A DNA stretch of 8,626 bases, from the NCBI GenBank assembly GCA_022798035.1, contig JAAWLS010000082.1, forward strand, positions 1 to 8,626. The letters run 5' to 3'. A model generated the notes under the pieces. The model made no database searches, was not told where the DNA came from, and saw nothing but the letters and a program-made list of their open reading frames with translations. This DNA is from Lachnospiraceae bacterium (GTDB taxonomy: Bacteria; Bacillota; Clostridia; Lachnospirales; Lachnospiraceae). Every line of letters begins with the position of its first letter. Position 1 is the first letter of the stretch. Shown piece by piece: positions 1 through 5,301 of the stretch. Position numbers and translations under genes: made by a program.

Positions 1-41
1 TTAAGATTTTACAGAATTTTGCAAAGATGGGAGAGGCGTAA
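1..41 (+). CDS. hisH: C-terminal end of probable HisH (IGP synthase glutaminase subunit), partial
   Basis: From base 3 the frame reads LKIL-type residues ending KILQNFAKMGEA, then TAA at 39-41, three bases before the hisF start. HisH proteins commonly end in a Leu-Lys-Ile-Leu-x-Asn-Phe helix after the last catalytic His/Glu region, and hisH often sits next to hisF because the two proteins form one enzyme. HisH releases ammonia from glutamine and passes it to HisF. Only about 12 codons are visible, so the identification rests on this tail and on context; another histidine gene ending here cannot be excluded. Confidence 0.55.
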   Translation, partial: KILQNFAKMGEA

Positions 42-44
42 TTT

Positions 45-803
45 ATGTTCACCAAAAGAATTATTCCCTGTTTGGACGTACATAACGGGCGTGTGGTAAA
101 AGGGGTTAATTTCGTAAATCTCCAGGATGCCGGAGACCCGGTAGCGGTAGCGGCGGCCTACGACAAAGCAGGTGCGGATGAAGTGGTATTTCTGGATATC
201 ACGGCTTCCTCAGATGCCAGGAATACAGTGATAGACATGGTGCGCAGAGTGGCGGAGACAGTGTTTATTCCATTTACCGTAGGAGGAGGAATACGGACGG
301 TGGAAGACTTTAAAGTGTTGCTTCGGGAAGGCGCTGACAAAATTTCTATCAATTCTTCCGCCATCAATACGCCGAATTTAATCCGTGAAGCGGCAGATAA
401 ATTTGGCAGCCAGTGCGTGGTAGTTGCCATAGACGCGAAACGGCGGGAGAATGGCGGATGGAATGTTTACAAAAACGGCGGCAGAATTGACACTGGATTG
501 GATGCGGTGGAGTGGGCAGTCCGGGCCAATGAGCTGGGGGCGGGAGAAATTCTTCTGACCAGCATGGACTGTGACGGCACGAAAGCAGGTTATGATTTGA
601 ATCTTACCAGGGCCATTGCAGAGCATGTCTCCATACCGGTAATTGCCTCCGGCGGTGCGGGAACAGAGGAGCACTTTTATGAGGCGCTCACAGAGGGCGG
701 TGCGGATGCGGCATTAGCAGCGTCTTTGTTTCACTATAAAGAACTGGAAATCGCCCAATTAAAAAAATATCTGGCGCAGAGAAATGTAGCGGTGAGATTA
801 TAG
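45..803 (+). CDS. hisF: Imidazole glycerol phosphate synthase cyclase subunit HisF
   Basis: This is the cyclase/synthase subunit of IGP synthase in histidine biosynthesis. It uses ammonia delivered by HisH to convert PRFAR into imidazole glycerol phosphate and AICAR, in the cytoplasm. The 252-residue length is normal for the family. The (beta/alpha)8 barrel starts with RIIPCLDV, placing the catalytic Asp at residue 11; the second catalytic Asp lies at 130 in VVVAIDAK. Phosphate-binding glycine segments are visible at TVGGGIRT (78-85) and ASGGAGT (201-207), with [13 protein letters not shown] near 172-184. The ATG follows a GGGAGAGG ribosome site (29-36) by 8 bases. The gene begins 3 bp after the probable hisH stop, which supports translational coupling of the two subunits. 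It is intact, with no odd features. hisI/hisE does not follow; the next gene is ung. Confidence 0.97.
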   Translation: MFTKRIIPCLDVHNGRVVKGVNFVNLQDAGDPVAVAAAYDKAGADEVVFLDITASSDARNTVIDMVRRVAETVFIPFTVGGGIRTVEDFKVLLREGADKISINSSAINTPNLIREAADKFGSQCVVVAIDAKRRENGGWNVYKNGGRIDTGLDAVEWAVRANELGAGEILLTSMDCDGTKAGYDLNLTRAIAEHVSIPVIASGGAGTEEHFYEALTEGGADAALAASLFHYKELEIAQLKKYLAQRNVAVRL

Positions 804-865
804 AAAGAAGATGTTTCCAAAGAGGATTTTTTGAATTTTACAAGAGAGAAGAGGGGGCAGATAGT

Positions 866-1540
866 ATGGGAATGCTGGAAAATGACTGGGTGGAGGCAAT
901 CGGAGAAGAATTTAAGAAGCCTTACTATGCGCAGCTTTACAAATTCGTAAAAGAGGAATATAACACGAGAGTGATTTATCCTCCGGCAGATGATATTTTT
1001 AACGCATTGCATCTGACGCCTTTAAGTGAGGTCAAAGTGCTGATTTTAGGGCAGGACCCCTATCACAATGAAGGACAGGCCCATGGACTTTGCTTTTCGG
1101 TAAAACCAGGTGTGGATATTCCGCCTTCTCTTGAAAATATATACAAAGAACTGCAGGATGATTTGGGATGCAGTATTCCAAACAATGGGTATCTGGTGAA
1201 ATGGGCAAAGCAGGGAGTTCTCATGCTCAACACGGTGCTTACTGTTCGGGCACATCAGGCAAATTCCCATCAGGGACAGGGCTGGGAGCAGTTTACAGAT
1301 GCAATTATTCATGCAGTGAATGCACAGGACAGGCCTATTGTGTCCATGCTGTGGGGAAGACCGGCTCAGAGTAAGAGCTCCATGTTGACAAACCGGGAGC
1401 ATTTGATTTTGAAGGCGCCTCATCCGAGTCCTTTGTCAGCGTACCGGGGGTTTTTCGGATGTAAACATTTTAGCCAGGCAAATGAATTTTTAGAATCTCA
1501 TGGTCTTGCGCCGATTGACTGGCAGATTGAAGATTTATAG
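866..1540 (+). CDS. ung: Uracil-DNA glycosylase, family 1
   Basis: The enzyme excises uracil from DNA after cytosine deamination or dUMP misincorporation and starts base excision repair. The 224-residue protein has all family 1 signatures: the water-activating loop GQDPYH at 62-67 with catalytic Asp64, the uracil-recognition strand GVLMLNTVLTV at 117-127 with Asn122, and the minor-groove/Leu loop HPSPLS at 186-191 with catalytic His186. The ATG at 866 follows a GAGGGGGC ribosome site by about 7 bases; a second ATG two codons in (872) fits the ribosome site less well. It lies 62 bp after hisF, with no terminator seen between them, so read-through from the his genes is plausible. The length is standard and the gene looks intact. 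Confidence 0.97.
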   Translation: MGMLENDWVEAIGEEFKKPYYAQLYKFVKEEYNTRVIYPPADDIFNALHLTPLSEVKVLILGQDPYHNEGQAHGLCFSVKPGVDIPPSLENIYKELQDDLGCSIPNNGYLVKWAKQGVLMLNTVLTVRAHQANSHQGQGWEQFTDAIIHAVNAQDRPIVSMLWGRPAQSKSSMLTNREHLILKAPHPSPLSAYRGFFGCKHFSQANEFLESHGLAPIDWQIEDL

Positions 1541-1614
1541 TATAGTTCTCCTTTGTTGTACCAAATGGCAGGAAACTCCGTTCAAAAGTAAAACTGCTGC
1601 AGGGAGGAAAAGGT

Positions 1615-2262
1615 ATGATAAATGAAACATATATGGGGTATCTGGCATACGTGAAAGGGTATCTTACCAGGAATCGCGGAATGGTTTCTCCCAATCCGCT
1701 GCACCCGTTCCGTTCTCGTTATCAGCATACAATTCGGGTGCTGCATTGGTGTTTTCGTTTGTCTGAAGGAATGGAAGAGGTGGATTTGGATGCACTGTGC
1801 ACTGCAGCCATTTTCCATGATATCGGTTACAGTGACCGGGACAATGAACATCATGCCATTCGAAGCGGAAGAGCTTTTCACGAGTATGCATTGGAACATC
1901 AGATAGAAGAAGGGTTTAGAGACAAAGTGGAACGTCTCATTTATGCCCATTCTAATAAGAAACTGTTAGAAAAAACGGACACCAGTCTGGAACTGATATT
2001 GCTGCTGGAAGCGGACCTTATGGATGAAGAGGGCGCCATGGGGATTGTGTGGGACTGCATGACGATGGGGAATATGCGTGCATCCAGCTATGGAGCGGCT
2101 TATTATCACATTATGGAGAATTCCAACAAGGAGGAGCCTAATCCTATGGTAACTTCGAAAGCAAAAATGTACTGGGAGGAAAAAAAGAAGATTGTCTCCC
2201 AGTTTGCGGATTTGCTGGCAGAAGACTTGATGATTGGAAGTCCTTATTTCAATATTTTGTAG
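1615..2262 (+). CDS. HD-domain metal-dependent phosphohydrolase
   Basis: The 215-residue cytoplasmic protein carries an HD-superfamily hydrolase domain. Likely metal ligands are His38 (YQHTIRVLHW), His68-Asp69 (AAIFHDIGYSD) and the downstream Asp134 (LEADLMDEEG); His80 and His112 (IYAHSN) are further candidates. HD proteins hydrolyse phosphate esters or nucleotides, but single-domain members act on many different substrates and nothing here identifies this one. No RelA/SpoT synthetase, GAF, PAS or response-regulator domain is attached. The ATG is preceded by GGGAGG at 1602-1607, 7 bases upstream. It follows ung by 74 bp in the same direction without a visible terminator, so it may be the last gene of the his-ung unit. 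The HD assignment is firm; the exact function is unknown. Confidence 0.85.
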   Translation: MINETYMGYLAYVKGYLTRNRGMVSPNPLHPFRSRYQHTIRVLHWCFRLSEGMEEVDLDALCTAAIFHDIGYSDRDNEHHAIRSGRAFHEYALEHQIEEGFRDKVERLIYAHSNKKLLEKTDTSLELILLLEADLMDEEGAMGIVWDCMTMGNMRASSYGAAYYHIMENSNKEEPNPMVTSKAKMYWEEKKKIVSQFADLLAEDLMIGSPYFNIL

Positions 2263-2293
2263 TTCAGTCTATGACCATTCACAAAGGCGCAGT

Positions 2294-2324
2294 AAATCGT
2301 GTAAAATTCATACGAACACGATTT
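2294..2324. repeat. 9-bp perfect inverted repeat downstream of the HD gene
   Basis: AAATCGTGT at 2294-2302 pairs perfectly with ACACGATTT at 2316-2324 around a 13-base loop. An outer 7-bp pair, AGTTCAG at 2261-2267 with CTGAACT at 2346-2352, brackets it. The 3' arm ends in TTT followed by CCCC, so there is no proper U-tract for an intrinsic terminator. It could be a weak terminator for the ung/HD unit or a protein-binding dyad upstream of the tRNA promoter. Confidence 0.45.
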
Positions 2325-2376
2325 CCCCTGATTTATCCGAACTGGCTGAACTGTTGTAAAAAATTTTCAAAAAATA

Positions 2377-2405
2377 TTGACATCGACAGAATAATATAGT
2401 ATATT
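2377..2405 (+). promoter_or_regulatory. Sigma-A-type promoter for tRNA-Thr
   Basis: A perfect -35 box TTGACA lies at 2377-2382, followed by a 17-base spacer and a -10 box TATATT at 2400-2405. Transcription would start near 2412, giving a leader of about 34 bases before the mature tRNA end. The upstream 25 bases are A/T-rich and resemble an UP element, as expected for a stable RNA promoter. Confidence 0.8.
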
Positions 2406-2427
2406 AGACAAGTCGGTTGATAAATAA

Positions 2428-2442
2428 CCAATCAAAGATTGG
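2428..2442 (+). other. Small hairpin in the tRNA 5' leader
   Basis: CCAATC (2428-2433) pairs with GATTGG (2437-2442) around an AAA loop, ending 3 bases before the mature tRNA 5' end. It would sit in the part of the precursor removed by RNase P. Its short distance to the cleavage site suggests a role in processing or in keeping the leader from misfolding with the tRNA, but that is inference. Confidence 0.5.
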
Positions 2443-2445
2443 AAT

Positions 2446-2518
2446 GCTGCTGTGGCTCAGTCGGTAGAGCGTCGCATTGGTAGTGCGGAGGTCACGGGTC
2501 CGATTCCCGTCAGCAGCT
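2446..2518 (+). tRNA. tRNA-Thr (anticodon GGT)
   Basis: A full cloverleaf of 73 bases can be drawn. Acceptor stem GCTGCTG (2446-2452) pairs with CAGCAGC (2511-2517), followed by discriminator T2518. The D stem is GCTC/GAGC with G18-G19 in the loop. The anticodon stem TCGCA/TGCGG holds the loop TTGGTAG, giving anticodon GGT at 2479-2481, which reads ACC/ACU threonine codons. The T stem ACGGG/CCCGT (2494-2498/2506-2510) closes the loop TCCGATT. CCA is not encoded. The oddity is C at position 55 (base 2500), where T is nearly universal. Body, anticodon and discriminator otherwise fit tRNA-Thr of Firmicutes. Confidence 0.95.
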
Positions 2519-2534
2519 CTGAAAATACCAGGAT

Positions 2535-2576
2535 AAAGACTTTTCGAAGCAGGAAGTTTCGAAAAGTCTTTGTTTT
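2535..2576 (+). terminator. Intrinsic terminator after tRNA-Thr
   Basis: A perfect 14-bp stem, AAAGACTTTTCGAA (2535-2548) with its complement (2558-2571), encloses a 9-base loop and runs into TTTGTTTT. It ends the tRNA unit 17 bases after the mature 3' end. The A-rich 5' side means it could also act in the opposite direction. Confidence 0.85.
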
Positions 2577-2711
2577 ATGCACAGGACTGTGCCGGGAAAG
2601 AACGTTAAAACAGCAGGCAGGCTTAATGTTTGCCCTTTAGGCAATGTCACCCTGTCAGAAAGGGTATTGACATACTGCTGCATGAAAGTATTTTTTGCAG
2701 GATATAGAGAC

Positions 2712-2741
2712 TTGACAATATAGAAGCAGAAAAATTATAAT
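2712..2741 (+). promoter_or_regulatory. Promoter of the membrane protein-GntR-clpC unit
   Basis: Perfect -35 TTGACA (2712-2717) and perfect -10 TATAAT (2736-2741) are separated by 18 bases. The start site would be near 2748, giving a 5' UTR of about 53 bases. A weaker second set, TTGACA at 2667-2672 with TATTTT at 2689-2694 (16-base spacer), lies upstream. The quality of the main promoter suggests strong expression unless repressed. Confidence 0.75.
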
Positions 2742-2786
2742 AATACTATTAATGATGAATATTCAGGGATGATTTTGTAAACAAAA
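2741..2786. promoter_or_regulatory. Two candidate operator palindromes around the transcription start
   Basis: TAATACTATTA (2741-2751) is a perfect 5-1-5 palindrome overlapping the -10 end and the predicted start site. TTTTGTAAACAAAA (2773-2786) is a perfect 6-2-6 palindrome just before the ribosome site. Either could bind the GntR protein encoded two genes into the unit (autoregulation) or another repressor. AT-rich palindromes occur by chance, so this is only a candidate. Confidence 0.35.
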
Positions 2787-2800
2787 GAAAGGTGTGCCAT

Positions 2801-4882
2801 ATGAAAAGAACAAAACAGATAACAGGGATGTTGCTATCTCTTATACTGATTCTTGGAATCTTTCCTCCTATTGCAGTGCATGCAGGAGGAAATGTGATTA
2901 TTTATGTGTCCTCTTCCAGTGTAAATGTGGGAGACACAGTAAAAGTGACTGCAAAGGCCACCGGGCCCAACGGAGAAGATGCAAATGCAAAACTGGAGTT
3001 TCAATATGACAGCGGGAAACTTTCCTTTGTGAGCTGCAGTGACGCTAATTACTCAGGAGGAGACGGAACTGTGGTGGCAAACGGCAATACCGTTTCCATC
3101 ACGTTAAAAGCCACAACGTCTGGGACAGCGTCCGTGACAGCCAGCGGTTCTGGAGGTGTGAGCAGCAGCGATAGTTCTGTGAGTTTTGGAGACCTTACAG
3201 CAGGTGGAACGAAACTTACGGTAAACAACGCCGCGGGAGGAAATGCGGGACAGGAAAACAATGAAGATAATGCAAATAAATCGGAGGACAACAGCCTGGC
3301 GTCGCTGAAAATTTCACCAGGCACATTGTCCCCGGCTTTTCAGTATTCTGTCACCGATTACACTGCTGCAGTGGGAGACGATGTAACCAGCATTACGGTG
3401 GACGCCAAGACTTCCAATGACAAGGCTGCCGTGGAATCCATTACAGGACATGAAAGTTTAAAGCCAGGACAAAACACCGTAAGCATTGTAGTAAAAGCAG
3501 AAAACGGCGTAACCGCCACTTACAAAATTGTAGTGACAAGAGGCGGCGGTGAGACAGGTGAGACAAGCCAGCCGGAGGAACAACCAGAAGAACCGGAGGA
3601 AAATAAGCCAGAAGGACAGGAAGGAATTACCATCAATGGACATCCTTTTGATTTGGGCGCAACCATTCCGGAAGATGTAATTCCACAGGATTTTACAAAA
3701 ACAACCATAACTTGTCAGGGACAGCAGGTGGAAGGACTGCAGTTTGGCAAGGCTCCTCTGATGCTGGTCTATCTCACAACTCCCAGCACAGAAGTCAAGA
3801 ATACACTGGCTGTCTACGACGAAGCCAGCGGAAGTATTTATCCATTTCGAAGGGTGGCAGTCGGGGAAAAGTATATTATTCTGCTGAATCCGCCGGCAGA
3901 GACAGGGCTTGCACAGACTTATACTCAGTCTGCAGCAACTGTGGAAGGATTTGAGAATGTGCCTGTATTTGTGACTGCAGGAGCGAATTCTCAAGGCACA
4001 GGGGATGCAGTCAATCCAGATGCAGGAGAAGCAGCCAATCCAGATACAGGAGAAGCGGCGAATCCGGACACAGCTAACCCAGATACAGGGGAAGCAGCTA
4101 GTTCAGAGGCAAAGGAAGAAGAATTTTCTCTTGTCTATGGAGTCAGCAATTTTGGAAATAAGGGATGGTACCGGTACGATACCAAAGAAGGATTATTCCA
4201 AAGATATGTGCCGGCAGCGGCAGTGCAGGAAACGCCTCAGGAGTCAGAGAGCGTAGAAAGCAGTGTGGAAATGCAGGGACTGCAGAAAGCATACAAAGAT
4301 TTAGAAGAGAAATTTGAGAAGAAAAAAGAAGTTTCCAGAAAGACAACCGCAGTTATGATTTTTTTCATGGTGGTGCTGCTTATTGTCATTGTAAATCTGC
4401 TGCTGCGGGGCCGGCAGAGAGACTGGGAGGAAGAGGATTTCTCCTATGAGGAAAAGCCGAAAAAGAAAACGCGGAAACAGATTTCCAAAGAAAATGATTG
4501 GGAAGATGAGTTTCCAGCCAGAAAAACACGGAAGAAACCGAAGAAAAACAGCTATGAGGAGGATGACTGGGAAGATGAACCTCCCAAAGAAAAATCTCCT
4601 AAAGAAAAATCTCCCAAAGTGCGGAAACGGGCTTTGAAGGAAGATGACTGGGAGGATGGTATTCCAAGGGAAAAATCTTCTAAAATGCGGAAACGGACTT
4701 TGAAGGGAAACGACTGGGAAGATGATATTCCAAAGGAGAAACCTAAAGCTGAGACAAAAGTGAGTCAGGATACCAAGCCCATGGTAAAACCAGAGATTTC
4801 CCCAAAATTAGAACATACAGAAGAGAAAAAAGAAACGATACCGGAAGATGATTTTGAAGTAATTGATTTGGAGGATTTATAG
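2801..4882 (+). CDS. Single-pass membrane surface protein with cadherin-like beta-sandwich domain and repeat-rich cytoplasmic tail
   Basis: The chosen start is ATG 2801, 8 bases after AAGAAAGG (2785-2792); an in-frame GTG at 2792 lies on the ribosome site itself. The 693-residue product shows, in order: a signal peptide (1-28, cleavage near AVHA|GG); a beta-rich cohesin/Ig-like module (about 30-142); a cadherin-like beta-sandwich (about 165-247, SLASLKISPGTLSPAF to TYKIVVTR); a Pro/Glu linker (250-275); an unrecognised domain (275-393, starting ITINGHPFDLG); NPDTGEAA repeats (405-433); a short segment with FSLVYGVSNFGNKGWYRYD (442-460); a coiled coil (490-512); a TM helix (about 515-536); and a charged cytoplasmic tail (537-693) with five Asp-Trp-Glu repeats ending DDFEVIDLEDL. 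The expected topology is N-terminus outside, tail inside. No LPxTG motif is seen. Function is unknown; an adhesive or envelope-sensing role is inferred. It is the first gene of the unit with GntR and clpC. Confidence 0.85.
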   Translation: MKRTKQITGMLLSLILILGIFPPIAVHAGGNVIIYVSSSSVNVGDTVKVTAKATGPNGEDANAKLEFQYDSGKLSFVSCSDANYSGGDGTVVANGNTVSITLKATTSGTASVTASGSGGVSSSDSSVSFGDLTAGGTKLTVNNAAGGNAGQENNEDNANKSEDNSLASLKISPGTLSPAFQYSVTDYTAAVGDDVTSITVDAKTSNDKAAVESITGHESLKPGQNTVSIVVKAENGVTATYKIVVTRGGGETGETSQPEEQPEEPEENKPEGQEGITINGHPFDLGATIPEDVIPQDFTKTTITCQGQQVEGLQFGKAPLMLVYLTTPSTEVKNTLAVYDEASGSIYPFRRVAVGEKYIILLNPPAETGLAQTYTQSAATVEGFENVPVFVTAGANSQGTGDAVNPDAGEAANPDTGEAANPDTANPDTGEAASSEAKEEEFSLVYGVSNFGNKGWYRYDTKEGLFQRYVPAAAVQETPQESESVESSVEMQGLQKAYKDLEEKFEKKKEVSRKTTAVMIFFMVVLLIVIVNLLLRGRQRDWEEEDFSYEEKPKKKTRKQISKENDWEDEFPARKTRKKPKKNSYEEDDWEDEPPKEKSPKEKSPKVRKRALKEDDWEDGIPREKSSKMRKRTLKGNDWEDDIPKEKPKAETKVSQDTKPMVKPEISPKLEHTEEKKETIPEDDFEVIDLEDL
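4013..4099 (+). repeat. 24-bp in-frame tandem repeat (NPDTGEAA)
   Basis: Residues 405-433 of the membrane protein are NPDAGEAA, NPDTGEAA, NPDT-A and NPDTGEAA, encoded by imperfect 24-bp units beginning AATCCAGATAC or similar, with one unit shortened. The segment is a flexible acidic spacer outside the cell. Such in-frame repeats can gain or lose units by slippage without breaking the frame. Confidence 0.8.
4421..4744 (+). repeat. Asp-Trp-Glu repeats in the cytoplasmic tail
   Basis: Five DWE motifs begin at residues 541, 566, 589, 616 and 638 (spacings 25, 23, 27 and 22). Four have the form DWED-x-x-P (DWEDEFP, DWEDEPP, DWEDGIP, DWEDDIP), each followed by a Lys/Arg-rich stretch such as KVRKRALK or KMRKRTLK. 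The DNA is also repeated: GCGGAAACGGGCTTTGAAGG and GCGGAAACGGACTTTGAAGG occur in successive units, pointing to recent duplication. The alternating acidic-aromatic and basic blocks suggest a disordered multivalent binding tail. Confidence 0.8.
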
Positions 4883-4903
4883 AAAACGGGTAATTGAGTA
4901 AAA

Positions 4904-5284
4904 ATGTATATTGAGATTGATTTTAACAGTGACGAGGCAATCTATATGCAGTTGCGCAATCAAATTATACTGGGAATAGCAACAAACCAGTACCAGGAGG
5001 GGCAGTCTCTTCCCTCTGTGCGCCAATTGGCAGAAAATATCGGCATTAACATGCATACTGTAAATAAAGCATATCATGTATTGAGGCAGGAAGGATTCAT
5101 CCGCCTGGACAGGCGGAATGGAGCGGTCATTTTTCTGGAGGAAGATAAGAGCCGGGCAGTCCGGGAAATGAGAGAGAATCTGCAGGTGATTTTGGCAAAA
5201 GCAGTCTGCAAAAGTATTTCCAGAGAGGAAGTACACCGGCTGGTAGATGAAATATTTGATGAATATGGAATCTCAATGAAATAG
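4904..5284 (+). CDS. GntR-family transcriptional regulator, YtrA subfamily
   Basis: The 126-residue protein has an N-terminal winged helix-turn-helix (about 10-78) with the GntR core SLPSVRQLAENIGINMHTVN and wing RLDRRNGAVIF, then a short helical C-terminus (83-126). That is the small dimerisation tail of the YtrA subfamily, with no effector-binding FCD or UTRA domain. YtrA-type regulators usually repress their own operon, most often an ABC transporter; here the neighbours are a membrane protein and a ClpC unfoldase instead. The start at MYIEIDFNSDEAIYMQL matches the family's usual N-terminus. The ribosome site is poor, and the gene begins 21 bp after the upstream stop, so its translation may depend on the preceding gene. 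Its own unit is the likely target; the effector is unknown. Confidence 0.9.
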   Translation: MYIEIDFNSDEAIYMQLRNQIILGIATNQYQEGQSLPSVRQLAENIGINMHTVNKAYHVLRQEGFIRLDRRNGAVIFLEEDKSRAVREMRENLQVILAKAVCKSISREEVHRLVDEIFDEYGISMK

Positions 5285-5301
5285 TTTAACAGGAGGAATC
5301 T

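Noticed and set aside
2452..2640. 62-codon + strand frame reading through the tRNA and its terminator
   Set aside because: It starts inside the tRNA acceptor stem, has no ribosome site and overlaps a clear tRNA and terminator.
2792..2800. GTG start for the membrane protein
   Set aside because: It overlaps the ribosome site; ATG 2801 has correct spacing and gives a normal Lys/Arg signal peptide start.
3458..3994. 178-codon minus-strand frame inside the membrane protein gene
   Set aside because: Cys/His-rich random composition opposite a well-composed reading frame; a shadow frame.
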